A stretch of 64,000 nucleotides of DNA from Aspidapion aeneum (Eukaryota; Arthropoda; Insecta; Coleoptera; Brentidae), in assembly GCA_963576565.1 (NCBI GenBank), contig OY755039.1, positions 135,914,869 through 135,978,868 of the forward strand, written 5' to 3'. The notes below the pieces were generated by a model. That model did no database searches. It was not told the DNA's origin and worked only from the letters and a program-made list of their open reading frames with translations. Position numbers and translations under genes: made by a program. Numbering within the stretch: position 1 is the stretch's first letter; each line of letters opens with the position of its first letter. Shown piece by piece: positions 25,628 to 36,299 of this stretch.

Positions 25628-27735
25628 CTTCCAATAAATACGGTAGAAATTTTGACAGAAGCAATAAATAAGTGCTTTGAAACTGGAAGTTTTCCATGTT
25701 GTCTAAAAAAAACGGTCGTTGTTCCTTTATTTAAGAGTGGCGATCACAATAAAGAATCTAATTTCCGCCCAGTTGCTTTACTGCCAACTTTGGCTAAAAT
25801 TATAGAAAAGCTAGTTCAAATTTGCTTGAAAGATTTTCTTGATAAAAACAATATTTTAAATGAGCTTCAATTTGGATTTCAATCTTCAAAAAACGTTGAC
25901 GATGCAATATTTGACTTCCTGGAAGATCTTTATATTTAATTAAATTCGGGGGAAAAGGCGGAAGCCATGTTCTGTGATCTATCCAAGGCTTTTGACTGCG
26001 TAGATCATGGAATACTGCTGAGCAAGCTAGAGATTTATGGTGTAAGGGGAATCGCATTTGAATGGTTTAGATCCTGTTTGAGTGAATGATCTCAATTGGT
26101 CGTATTTAAGCAGGTTACTTCAAGCGAAAAACCTGTTTTTACTGGTGTCCCTCAGGGATCCATTTTGGGACCCTTATTATTTTTAATTTTTGTTAATAGT
26201 TTTCCTAATCTCCTGACATCGGGTAAACTAACGGCTTTCTGTGATGGCAACACTGTCCTATGGCATGGTATAGAGATTAATAAACTTGCCGAATATGGTC
26301 AGAGCGATATTATATTAGTTTGATTAAACGATGGTGCCCACTAAACACAAAAACATTTTAATAATGTCAAAATAATGTATAATTAAAAAATGTAACGTTA
26401 GGTTGGATGTTAGTTCTAACGTCATATTCATAGTGAAAAAGAAGCTTAATAACCCGTTTTCTGACCTTAGAAAAATAATCTTGTTTTTATAACGTTTTTT
26501 TAAAGTGTTTTTCGAACGTTAAAAAAATATTGATTTTTAATTTGATTTTCTAACATTGAAAAATAAATGTTTTTTTAACAATGAAAAAATATATTTTTCC
26601 AAATATCTCTAAAGATAAGGTAACATAAATAACGTAAATAAAATTCTTCTATTTTGTAAACGCAGGGCAGCAACAGTATGTTGAGGTTTTCGTAAACTCG
26701 ACACTCAGTAAAGGAAATTCGGATCCGTAGCTTCTAAAAATAAAATTTAAAATTCTCTGTAAACAATAATTTTGTAGTAAGTGCCTCGCTATGAGGCCAA
26801 ACAATTCATGCTCAAGGCAAACAATTTCAAGGCGCGTATTCAATTTAGCATGAATGCAAACGAAGCATTCGTTTGGTCCCACTGCGAGACTTGCGAATTA
26901 TGCCTCAAATGAATACGCGGCTTAAGGTCCGGCGGCTAATCGTCCGCGGTGAATTGTCGCATTCCCTGATTACCTATAACTTTAGGTATGCGATATTTCA
27001 TACAAAACCATTTTTTTTATTTTGTTTACTTTCTAACCTTATATTGTGTGCTTCATTTAGATCACTGCAAACACATTTGTTGTTCTTTAACTATACCATC
27101 TTTCCCACACAACTGGAGTAATATTCCCATACAAATATGGATTCACTCTCAAGATTAATATTTGTGCTTTTAATTTGCCATGTTTGTTTCAAGAAAAGAC
27201 AAATATTTTAACCAAAATTATACAAAGCGTATCTGCTACCGACTCGTATCAACTCGCAGCGAAACGCAACTAAAAATGGCGATGGCCCGTTCTGCTGGAG
27301 GGACTATGGCAGCGCCCTCTATAGTATTATTTTTTTTTAATGTTTAAAAAACAAAACATTTATTAGCTTCATATATAATAAATTTAACGTTGGAAGTGAG
27401 ACCTAGGAAAAACATTATAAAAATAACCATATATTGATGGTATTATTTTTAATGTTAGTGAAATTATGGTTTTTTTAATGCTGGTTTCTTAACGTTATTA
27501 AGAAATATATTTTTGGTAATGTTTTTACATGAAATTTTCGTTAGGATTCTCTACATGTTTTTTTAATGTCAAAAGTTGACTTAATTTTAACACAAGTTTG
27601 TGTTAGAAAAAAAAACATTTTTTTTTCAACATTTATTTAACGTTTTTTACGATTTTGTGCTTAGTGGGGCGATGCCAACCGCCTCTCTTTTAATGTCTCA
27701 AAAACTCACATTTTAAATGTAACATTGGCAATATA
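25628..27735 (+). pseudogene. Jockey/CR1-like reverse transcriptase, split by element F
   Basis: Palm motifs follow in order: a KSGDHNKESNFRPVALLPTL region near 25,730; LQFGFQSSKNVDDAI near 25,865; the A motif CDLSKAFDCVDHGILL near 25,972 after an in-frame TAA at 25,937; GVPQGSILGPLLFL near 26,135 after a TGA at 26,087. The C box is ruined (AFCDGNT at 26,235). The frame breaks at 26,337, where element F is inserted, and resumes at 27,669 with DANRLSFNVSKTHILN (to about 27,735) before dissolving into stops. The reconstructed junction is clean, so the retroelement predates element F. No endonuclease part is seen. Confidence 0.85.
26338..27668 (+). mobile_element. Element F, complete copy inside the RT
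   Basis: The ends CCACTAAACACAAAAACATT and the complement of TTTTGTGCTTAGTGG form inverted repeats. Both sides have GC (26,336-26,337 and 27,669-27,670), which would be a 2-bp target duplication; removing the segment plus one GC restores the RT frame. The body is full of AACATTTTTTTAACGTT-like motifs in both orientations at either end (26,480-26,600, 27,450-27,655). No transposase is visible. A partial inverted copy lies at 37,020-37,497. Family not recognised. Confidence 0.78.
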
Positions 27736-27739
27736 GAGT

Positions 27740-27998
27740 TAGAAAACAAAATTTTGTCTAATATTATTGAAAATAAATTTTTTCGACAGCTCTTTAAACT
27801 TTCGATGTTAATGTTAAGCAAAAACCTTGAAGCAAGCTATACGGAGCTATACCTATTTTAGACAATTGTTTGAAGTTAAATAAGATTTTGATTTTATATT
27901 TTTACATCATTCCGTGTACCTATTATTTACGCATCTCCCTTTCTTTATTAACATGTAGACTAACACAAAGCATTGGAATGGATTGGTATTTTTCTAAG
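27740..27998. other. Degenerate retroelement tail or spacer
   Basis: Follows the RT fragment; no motif survives and no poly-A or target duplication is evident. Confidence 0.4.
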
Positions 27999-28017
27999 TA
28001 CAGTCGAACCTCTCTAA

Positions 28018-28776
28018 TAGGGATGGGCTCTCGGAGCAGTACCTGTTCACTCGGAACAGGTTTTTTAAGTTGCTCCGTTTTGTCGGAACAGTTTTTTTAA
28101 AATATCAACGGTCCTCCGAAAACCGAAAAAATAGTCAAAGGTTGAACATAGCATGTATTATAAGAAATAGTAAAAAAATAAAATAAAAAGGTAAAAAAGA
28201 ATCAAAACTAAAATCAGACATTATTATTAATAGGGACTTATTGGAATAAAACCTGACTTTATTTAGAGTCGACTTTATTCTGACACATTCACACAGAAAA
28301 CAGCTGACCTCTCAAAATTGACATACAAAAGCCAAATTTAATAATACAGTCGCTAACTTTCATTTAATAAATATCGACACTAATAAATCCGGTTTTTAAA
28401 TACACAAAGGCCGAATTTTGATGCAAAGCAGCTGCTTTTTATATGCAAATCTGTCACCATAGGGTCGATGTTTAAATAAGGTCAGGTTTTATTCCAATAA
28501 GTGTCTAGTAATGTTTAAAAATAGGTAAAAAACACTGCTCTTTTTCGGCACTTATTTTTCGATCATTAAGAATCATCCCCGCTTTCAAGAACAGTCTCCC
28601 GCACGGCACTGAAGCGAGTGCAAAACCACTTATCCTCACTAAAAAAATACTAATTATTACATTCAATATAATTAAAGTAAAGTTCGGAACAGGAGCAGAA
28701 TTTTCGGAACAGGTTTTTTCTGGAAACGGAACAGTTTGTACCTGTTCTTAAAAATTCGCTGTTCCGCCCATCTCTA
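28018..28776. mobile_element. Non-autonomous hAT element, 8-bp TSD CTCTCTAA
   Basis: The ends TAGGGATGGGC and GCCCATCTCTA are inverted repeats with one mismatch, flanked by CTCTCTAA at 28,010-28,017 and 28,777-28,784. Subterminal repeats of CGGAACAG and CTGTTCCG point inward from both ends. There is no transposase. Element E is nested inside. Confidence 0.9.
28233..28505 (+). mobile_element. Element E, complete copy, nested in hAT
   Basis: The ends GGGACTTATTGGAATAAAAC and its near-complement (finishing CCAATAAGTGTC) are inverted for about 35 bp, with TA on each side (28,231-28,232, 28,506-28,507). It is about 273 bp and non-coding. A truncated reversed copy is at 24,985-25,177 and a diverged relative with different outer ends at 39,583-39,850. 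Confidence 0.82.
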
Positions 28777-28939
28777 CTCTCTAACTCGAACCTCTATAAC
28801 TCGAACCCCTCTATAACTCGAACCTTTTAAGCGGTCCCGGCACTTTTTACATGTATTTTAACCTATGTAACTCGAAGTCTCCATAACTCGAACTGTTTTG
28901 GTTGTCCCTTCAGGTTCGAGTTATAGAGGTTCGACTGTA

Positions 28940-29566
28940 TTATGATTTATAATTTATAAAAAAAAAATATTTAAGATCCAAATGATGAGGAGAAACTTTT
29001 TGCCAATACATGAGACGCTAGCGTTGTCTCACACGGCTAGAAAATAAACTTTCGTGAGTCGTTGGCCAGGCGCCACATTGATTGGGTACGTATGGCAGTT
29101 AACGTGATAATAGATAGTCGTTCATCGAAATACTGCTTTATTGTAAAATAATTATTTCTGGTATCCATTCTAAAACATGGGCGCTATAAACTTGGCAGGT
29201 GCCAATAAATAAGAAGCATAATAAAGTTCCACTAAAACCCACTGGGTTTATTGTTTACAGCTTTTTAATGGACCCGTAAATAAGACTGAAGCAATTATCA
29301 TTTTTAGTTTCAATCAAGAAATGGAAATAGATTTTCCACAGCTAGAAATTTTAATGGCGTGTTTCTGTCAGCACTGTGGTAAATTTATTTCGTTAATAAT
29401 TGGATAAGGACCATGGCCACAACTATAAAGAGGGATCCGGGGCGCATATTTGTATCGAACACCTGTAATACCGCGTTCGGGGCTCCTCGTCCAAGAACTA
29501 TAGACATAAAGGACTGCTTAGTTCCATTTAACCTGTTTTAACAAATTGTGCGGGGTGAGGAGAGCG
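28940..29566. other. Spacer, nothing recognised
   Basis: No repeats with matches in the window and no coding motif. Confidence 0.45.
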
Positions 29567-29924
29567 GCGTGACGTCACTACTTGTGCTAAACCCTTTGTT
29601 TACGTTCGTTGTATATGATGTTATTCGTATTTTCAAGAGAGTTTTGGTGATATTTCGCTGAATAGTTGTGTTTTTTGGATTTTTTCAGTGCAGTGCTACT
29701 AAGAAAAGACATATAAATAAACATTTTTACGTTTGGTTTGTTAACAGTGTGTAAAAATTCGATTCAGGACAGGGAAGAACGTTTGTTTACAGGGTAAAAA
29801 AATGGCCACGATTTTCTCAGCAAATGGACTTATATCTAATGGTTATTATTATTATTAATTATACTGTAATTATTATCTAAAGTATATTGATACATAATTT
29901 CCACTGTAATTTTTTTAGCTCACT

Positions 29925-30320
29925 ATGCCTGGAAGAAACTGTGCCGTTGCTGTGTGCAAAAACAATTAGTTGCTTCTTAAAAAACAAGGCTCAAACATAG
30001 TCTTTCATTCTCTACATTGGTTGGAAAACGAACCTTCTCGACATTGGTTGGAAAAAATTAAAAAATGGAACTCATACTTTGAGTTATATTATGGTAACTC
30101 ATTTAGACTTGGTACCAGAATTGTGGGTTGATTGGCCAGGAAAATTTAAAAAAAAGAAACCATGCCACTTAAAATAATTTTTGATTTTTGTAAATTGCGT
30201 ACAATAATAAGAGAAAACTTCCATAACGATCAAGCACAGAAAACTAAAAATCTTAAAAGAAAAAAAAGTGAGGACATTGAACGGAGTAGAGCAAGAAAAT
30301 TACAAAAGATTGTGAATTGA
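29925..30320 (+). pseudogene. Decayed THAP-domain protein
   Basis: The ATG opens MPGRNCAVAVCKNN, matching the start of THAP zinc fingers (Met, then C-x4-C), then a TAG at codon 15. The same frame continues LLLKKQGSNIVFHSL and RHWLEKIKKWNS, the F-H and R-x-W positions of a THAP domain, before a TGA. Still in the same frame, after another stop, a basic tail ends KRKKSEDIERSRARKLQKI at 30,318. An AG acceptor (TTTTTTTAG, 29,918) precedes the ATG. THAP domains are DNA-binding C2CH fingers used by P-type transposases and host regulators. With several in-frame stops it is not functional as a single exon. Confidence 0.6.
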
Positions 30321-30374
30321 AAAGGAATATTTTTCTAAATGAAATATTATTATTTATATTAATATTTTTAATTT

Positions 30375-30715
30375 ATTGTATGTATCTGTACTTTTCTTTT
30401 TTTTTGTAAAAATGTAATAAGAAATACTTTTTTTATGTTCTATATTCCCGTTTTTTAATTATCTATCTTAACATGCTTAAAAAAGCGGTTGTAATAATTA
30501 AACTACACATTATGTGCATTTTTTGTCGATTTGTTTTTTGTCTATTTGTTAAGAACAATATTTGTGCTTTTCCTTTTTTTAAATAAATCAATAAATTTTT
30601 CGTCTATATTTCCGTTTTTAATTATTATTAATTATTATTATCGCAAAATAATTTCTTTACATACTTTTAAAACAATTCGACAAATTATAAAGGTACTACG
30701 ACATTATGTGTAGTT
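30375..30715. repeat. Degenerate tandem duplication (~215 bp unit)
   Basis: The phrases TTCTATATTCCCGTTTTT and ACATTATGTG near 30,440-30,513 recur at 30,603-30,709 with matching order (TCTATATTTCCGTTTTT, ACATTATGTG). Strongly AT-rich and non-coding. Confidence 0.5.
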
Positions 30716-31194
30716 TTTTTTCACTTTAAGTATTTAAATTTAATTTATTTAACAGATATTTCAAATATAAAATCATTTATCATCCTTTTATTTAATGTAA
30801 GGACAATATTTTTAAATGTACAATGCCTTAATTTTGCATAAAATTTAATTTGCATAAAGAAAATAGCTCTAATAGCACATAAAATCCAATATAACAATAG
30901 GCGCGCTTTCTGCCCAGCACAAGTGGTGACGTAACATCGAGTTTGACCTTGAACATCGATTGCAGACAGATTCGGCAAACTGAGCAATCCTATCTAGTGT
31001 ATAATCGTTGCTCCTCGTCCACAAAGTATACACTCGCGATTGCCGAGTTAACCCGAGCATCTGTGGACAGGGTCGGCGCTTCACAAATGGCAACAATGTC
31101 AGCACGGGTTGCATGGATTTGCATGCAGTGTTAAGTCAACTTACCTTAGTGCAAAGTTGTTTAGTTTGGGGGCTAGAAGGCTTTAAAGTTGTAA

Positions 31195-31735
31195 TTTTAA
31201 AATCGTGTTTTTGTAATAAATGTAAAACGGTGATCGCGATTTTGCTCAAATTTAGTACGTATGCAAGGCTTTATTGGACACATGTCAAAATTATGGATAA
31301 CTACATTTTTGGATTAGGGGGCCAAATGAGTTTCAGTATGAAATTTATATTGGGCAGCTTGTTTACTACAGAAAAGTTACGCTTATTAAAACTTGATAAC
31401 TCTCATGGTTCGGTTTTCATTATTAAAACTTGATAACTCTCATGGTTTTCGAGAATTTTGCATTTTAATAATTCTAAGTATAATTTAACAAAAAAATCCA
31501 ACTTCAAAACGGCAAGTGCGATTTTGCCAAAATTTGGTATGTTGGCATACTTTTTTAAACAAATAAACTCATGTTAAAATTATGGTTGATATCAATCCAT
31601 AAACGTAGAACTTGAGTTTTTTTATAATTTCATATTTCGGATTTTTACGCCAATGGAATAAGTTGAGTTTAAATATGAAATTTAGACTGAGATAATTTGT
31701 TTAGTACAAAAAAAAACTTAAAGCCTGCATTGTTC
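31195..31735. repeat. Two degenerate ~300-bp tandem units
   Basis: The phrases GCGATTTTGC, 'aaattt.gta', TCAAAATTATGG, 'gtttcagtatgaaattta' and 'cagcttgtttactaca' at 31,225-31,370 recur in order at 31,518-31,715 with substitutions. Overlapping frames (31,008-31,433) have no domain and are rejected as genes. Confidence 0.55.
31384..31455. repeat. 36-bp tandem duplication
   Basis: TATTAAAACTTGATAACTCT followed by CATGGTT occurs at 31,384 and 31,420, almost identical head to tail. Confidence 0.9.
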
Positions 31736-31742
31736 TTGCATT

Positions 31743-31911
31743 CAGGCTTGGATCTAAGAGAGGGAAAAAAGGGGAAATTTCTCCCCCCAAATCTTAAACT
31801 CTATTTAGTATTGACACACAGAATACAACTTTTGGTCACTATGCAAAGTAGCTTTATGCAATATTTTTAATAATATCCCCCCCCCAAATAAAGTTCCTAG
31901 ATCCGCCCCTG
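31743..31911. mobile_element. hAT-like MITE (CAGG..GGATCTA ends)
   Basis: The left CAGGCTTGGATCTAAG and right CTAGATCCGCCCCTG are imperfect inverted ends. The body is 169 bp with C-rich and G-rich runs. It resembles the element at 41,894-42,072 in size and in its GGATC(T) subterminal motif. An exact 8-bp duplication was not found, so the class is less certain. Confidence 0.55.
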
Positions 31912-32146
31912 AATCATTGCGTCTTTTAAAAGCACTAACATGTTTTTTGGTCATCCCAAAAAGGTGTCAACATAAAATACTAACCCCACATTTAATAAAC
32001 AAAAACAATCTTAAATTATAATAAAAACAAACGATTTCTAGCCAACTACTATTATTAATGATCAGAAAGCGTATCATTCTAAAAGAGTGTAAAGCCACGA
32101 ACCGGTGTATGTTATTAATAAAATCTGTTCTTTAATAAATTGGTAA

Positions 32147-32642
32147 AAACAATTTTTTAAGTCACAAGCTTTTATAAAATGCACTAAAAATTAAAAAATA
32201 ATTTTCTAACATTCTGATATTATCATAATAATAAAAGCGATGGCAGACTGATGGAAATTTTGACGATGTTAACACGATAAGATATCCGTATCAATTAAAT
32301 ATCACTATTTGCAAGAATCAATCTAGCAGAAAAATGCAGAGGTACCAAACCAAAAACATTCAACTAAAGGCCAAACCCACCCAACCGGACCCAAAATACC
32401 CCAGAATTTCTCTGATATAGGTATAGCAATGGCATAACTTTAAGGCACATCAAACATATCTTTGATGACCTGCTATGTTGAATATTCTTTAAGTGTTTAG
32501 ATCACAAATTTAAATTAACTTATGCTTTGATTTCCGGCCATCGCTTTTATTATTATGATAATATTAGAATGTTAGAAAATTATTTTCTAACTTTAGTGCA
32601 TTTTATAAAAGCTTGTGACTTAAAAAAAATTTTTAACTAATT
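32147..32642. mobile_element. Foldback element with ~96-bp inverted arms
   Basis: Arms 32,147-32,242 and 32,539-32,642 are reverse-complementary (GTCACAAGCTTTTATAAAAT, AATTTTCTAACATTCT, ATAATAAAAGCGATGGC). The loop is about 296 bp and non-coding. Confidence 0.8.
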
Positions 32643-32764
32643 TATTTTCTACTTTTTAGTCTCAGCTATCTACTCTATTAAATGAAAATATTTGTTCAAT
32701 AACAGAACAGAAGAGTTTATTCTAGATTATAATGAAATCGCTAATCGTGAGTTGTTTGGAAATT

Positions 32765-33585
32765 CATTTTTCTATTGGGGGAAGGAGAGGGTGGGGGTAG
32801 AGGTAGAAATATATTTTTTGTTTGGGCTGTATTGCCATCGGACCTTTATGCATATACCAATGATTTTATAAAAGTCATTTGAAGTGAAGTGTATCAAAAA
32901 TGCATTTTTTATGGAAGGGGGTGAGGGGTAGGGGTGGGAAGACATATTTTCATTATTGATGTATTGTTATCGGACCACTATATGTATACCAAATTTCATC
33001 CAAATCGGATAATGGGAAGTGTGTCAAAAACGCATTTTTCTATAGATGGGGGTGGGGGTAGGAGTGGTAGGATTTTTTTTTTCAATGTTGTATTGTGATC
33101 GGACCACTATATGTATACCCAATTTCATCCAAATCGGATAATGGGAAGGGTGTTAAAAACGCATTTTCTATGGAAGGGGGTGTGGGTAGGGGTGGGAGGA
33201 TATATTTTTTTTTAATGTTGTATTGTCATCGGATCACTATATGTATACCAAATTTCATCCAAATCGGTTAACGGGATGTGTGTCAAAAACAAATTTTTTA
33301 ATGGAAGGGGTGGGGGTAGGGGTGGCAGGATATTTTTTTTCTTATTGTTGAATTATTATCGGACCACTATATGTATACCAAACTTTTTTTATTTATGCAT
33401 ATACCAAATTTTATAAAAGTCATTTGAAGTGAAGTGTGTCAAAAACGCATTTTTTATGGAAGGGGGTGAGGGGTAGGGGTGGGAGCACATTTTTTCTTAA
33501 TGTTGTAGTGTCATGGGACCACTATGTGTATACCAAATTTCATCCAAATCGGATTATGGGAAGTGTGTCAAAAACGCTTCACAAG
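32765..33585. repeat. 130-bp satellite, about six copies
   Basis: The phrase ATGTATACCAAATTTCATCC appears at about 32,982, 33,111, 33,241, 33,371 and 33,525, with a diverged copy near 32,849 and another near 33,394; spacing is 129-132 bp. Each unit also has AAAAACGCATTTT, a GGGGGTGGGGGTAGGGGTGG run and TTGTATTG-C-ATCGGACCACT. The ATACCAAATTTCATCCAAAT phrase is the same core as in element A. Confidence 0.88.
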
Positions 33586-33692
33586 ATTTGATAGTTAGTT
33601 AGACAGAACATCTGAAGCTAAATAAAAGCTTGTAAAAAAAGAGTTTCAAGCCACGCACCGGTGTATGTTATTAATAAAATCTGTCCTCTAAA

Positions 33693-33970
33693 AAAGAACG
33701 ATTTTTCTTAAGATAGGTATATCGAATAAATTTATCAGAGAGAATGTTATTAATGCCAGCAATGTCACCATTTTTAATCTAAATGTTTCTGACCTTATTA
33801 CTGTCACCTGAAGTGATATCTATAAACAGTAAATATCCTAGAAATAAATAAAACGGCCTTTTTGCTAATCAGGAATCTCAAAAATAACTGTATGCCACAG
33901 TGAAACGCTTTTATTGCCGTTTTATTATACTTATTGGAAAAGGTATGGTACGTTCCGAAGATTTTAAGAT
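33693..33970. other. Spacer, nothing recognised
   Basis: No repeat or coding signature seen. Confidence 0.4.
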
Positions 33971-34433
33971 TTGCGGCCAACATGTCGTAAAATTTTCAGC
34001 GCGACCACTTTCGTCGCGAAAATTTTCAGCGCAAGACAATTTTGTCGCGGACATTTTCAGCGCAGTTTAAAATTGGCGAAAGGATACTTTAGCGCGATCA
34101 TTTTCCGCGCGATTTAGTTTCCTTGACCTTGAGAAATTTAGTTTCCAGACCCACTTCCGCGCGTTTTTTTTCATCGCAACAACCGCGTAAACCACTTAAA
34201 GCACAGATATTTTTATCGGGGAAATTTTGCGCGCAGATCTAGTTTGGCGCGGTTCCTATTAGCGAAGGGCACTTTTAGCGCAAATCATTTTCATCGCAAA
34301 CATTTTTTGCGCCAAATTTTTGCGCGCGGACCCATGTTATCGCAGTTTTTTTTAGCGCAATTTAGAAACTGTTAAACCTAACCGTTGTCAATTGATGGCT
34401 AACGAAACCTAACCGTATCAATGAAGAGTACCC

Positions 34434-35073
34434 CAGGTAGCAAGGTCACGTTTCCTAAACGTCAAAAACAGGTCATTTTTAATGATCATTGACGTGTCTA
34501 ACCTGACGTGTAAATGACCTTTAAATGACGTGCAAAAGACACACCCAAAATGACGTCATTTCCAGAAGTTTTAAAGACGTCAGCAATATGACGTATTTGG
34601 GACCAAATCAGAACATCAGACTCACACACAGACCTATTTATGACTTTGAAGAAAACTTAGACAGAAGACGACTCTTCTGTGACTTAGACCTGGAAGTACT
34701 GGAACAGGTACAGCGGTGTTCGGTGAGGGACAGATCAAAATAGACCTAAACCTAGACTTACACATCTCCACCTTGAAGCAAAAGAAGCCTCGAAGTTTAT
34801 CTTGATTTAATAATTTAATATTTAATTTATTTTACATACGTACTGATTCGAGCACCATCTATGTAAGTATGAGTGTATGTCCCTTGGACAAAGTGTGCAG
34901 TGTGGGTAGTGACCAATATATGAAGTTTTTCAGACGTTAAAAACTACACTACGAAAAGACGTCAAATAATTGACGCCTTAAAGACAACATTTTTTGGTAG
35001 ATGACCTGCTGGTGATCCAAATGACCACTTTTCGACGAAAACAAGACGTCATTTGATGACCCCTTGCTACCTG
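34434..35073. mobile_element. Nested inverted-repeat element G
   Basis: The ends CAGGTAGCAAGG and CCTTGCTACCTG are exact inverted repeats. Both subterminal regions are dense in TGACGT/ACGTCA motifs (34,485-34,600, 34,930-35,050). It is 640 bp; a 72-codon frame (34,525-34,743) has no recognisable domain. Target duplication unresolved because the flanks are themselves repeats. Confidence 0.72.
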
Positions 35074-35079
35074 TGACGG

Positions 35080-35630
35080 GTCTTCACTGACACGGTTAGG
35101 ATACGTTGGCAATCAATTGACAAAGGTTAGGTTTTAAACTATCTAGGACCCCGGCGAAAAGGTCAGGAGAGTATGATTAAAAAAAATATATTACGATGAG
35201 TCCCCTTAATTGTAGTATGTTTGTTGGCATTTGTTAGACTTCATTTAAGGTTTCTCATCGATATATATATATATATATATATTTTTTAATCATACTCTCC
35301 TGACCTTTTCCCCGTGGTCCTAGAGAGTGTAAAACCTAACCTTTGTCAATTGATCGACAACGTATCCTAACCGTGTCAGTGAAGACCGCTATGTTTCTAA
35401 TTCTAATAAACAATCCTATATACTTCTTTTAATTATACTCTCCTGGCCCTTTTCCCGAGGTCTTAGAGTGTATTAAACCTAACCTTTGTCAATTGATCGT
35501 TAATGTATCCTAACCTTGTCAGTAAAAATAGCTGCCTTTACTGACAAGGTTAGGTTACGTTGGCGACCAATTGACAAAGGTTAGGTTTTACACTCTCTAG
35601 GACCCCAGGAAAAAGGTCAGGAGAGTATAT
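35080..35630. repeat. Inverted blocks with TTGTCAATTGATCG motif
   Basis: 35,085-35,195 is reverse-complementary to 35,277-35,392 (TCTTCACTGACACGGTTAGG, ACAAAGGTTAGGTTT, AGGTCAGGAGAGTATGATTA). A third copy follows at 35,400-35,530 and an inverted fourth at 35,530-35,628. The 35,195-35,277 spacer contains an (AT)n run at 35,262-35,283. Confidence 0.8.
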
Positions 35631-36299
35631 AGTAGATTTATTGCGCTAAAAAAGTTCGCGAGAAAATAGGTCTGCGCGCAAAAATTCTGCGATTAAATGG
35701 CCTTGCGCTGAAGTTGCTCCGCGCCGAAGTCAATCGTGCTAAAAAAGGTTGCGAGTTGCGATGAACTAGGCTTGCGTAAAAAAATTCCGCGCTAAAATAT
35801 CCTTGCGCCGAACTTGCTCTGCGCTAAAATTTATCGCGCTTAAAAAGTTTGCGACGAACAAGGCACGCGCGCCAAAAAAAACTATCCTTGCGCCGATTTT
35901 GTACCACGTCGAAAAACTTCGCACGAAATTGTCTTGCGCTAAAAGTTTTCGCGACAAAATTGGTCGCGCTAAAAATTTTGCGACTTGTTGGCCGCAAGTC
36001 GTTCTAAACATTCTTTTTGAAGTAACATTCATTAAAATCTTGGAGCACGGCAGTGCCCTGCCAAGTTCAGGCAACTGCTGTACCATCTTTCTTGAAACAT
36101 TTCAGCCCATACTTGACCTATCTAAAACTGTACTTCGGAATGAGCTACGAATCAAACTTTGCACAGTCGTAGAGCTTCATAGAGCTAACAAGCCCTCCAA
36201 ATTTTATAGACTGCCATAAAGTAGTCAAGTAGTTACGAAATTTAGAGGTCCTCAAAATTCTACTGTAATTTCAGACATGGTCTAAAGCTGAAATTTGGC

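Larger units (their letters stand above)
28001..28937. mobile_element. Pogo-like MITE, TA target, split by a hAT element
   Basis: The ends CAGTCGAACCTCT and AGAGGTTCGACTG are inverted repeats flanked by TA (27,999-28,000 and 28,938-28,939). The interior repeats ACTCGAACC motifs (28,783-28,925). Removing the nested hAT at 28,018-28,776 and one target copy leaves a compact element of about 170 bp. Ends and TA target fit pogo/Tigger-derived MITEs. Confidence 0.85.
29567..30936 (+). mobile_element. Candidate THAP-type DNA transposon remnant
   Basis: GTGACGTCACTACTTGTGCT at 29,570-29,589 is the approximate complement of AGCACAAGTGGTGACGTAAC at 30,917-30,936, giving inverted ends around a decayed THAP-domain frame (29,925-30,320). 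P-element-like transposases carry an N-terminal THAP domain, so a P-type element is possible. No target duplication was resolved and no transposase core is present. Confidence 0.45.
32082..33690. repeat. Block bracketed by ~54-bp direct repeats
   Basis: The phrase CCGGTGTATGTTATTAATAA with its flanks (AAGCCACG before, AAATCTGT after) occurs at 32,082-32,135 and 33,636-33,690 in the same orientation with few differences. Between them lie the inverted-repeat element at 32,147-32,642 and the 130-bp satellite at 32,765-33,585. This suggests a composite unit or terminal direct repeats of an unrecognised element. Confidence 0.65.
33973..35995. mobile_element. 2-kb foldback built from GCGC-rich motifs
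   Basis: The left arm (33,973-34,370) begins GCGGCCAACATGTCG and is reverse-complementary to the right arm (35,635-35,995) ending GACTTGTTGGCCGC. Both arms are strings of a loose 15-25-bp motif of the form TTTTYAGCGCRA or TTTCGTCGCGA, about 15 per arm. The centre holds a nested element (34,434-35,073) and repeated inverted blocks around CCTAACC and TTGTCAATTGATCG. The region's CG content contrasts with its AT-rich surroundings. No coding frame. Confidence 0.78.

Noticed and set aside
31008..31433. 141-codon plus-strand frame
   Set aside because: No domain; spans degenerate tandem units and the 36-bp duplication.
35803..36219. 138-codon plus-strand and 106-codon minus-strand frames
   Set aside because: They read the GCGC motif arm on both strands; low information and no domain.
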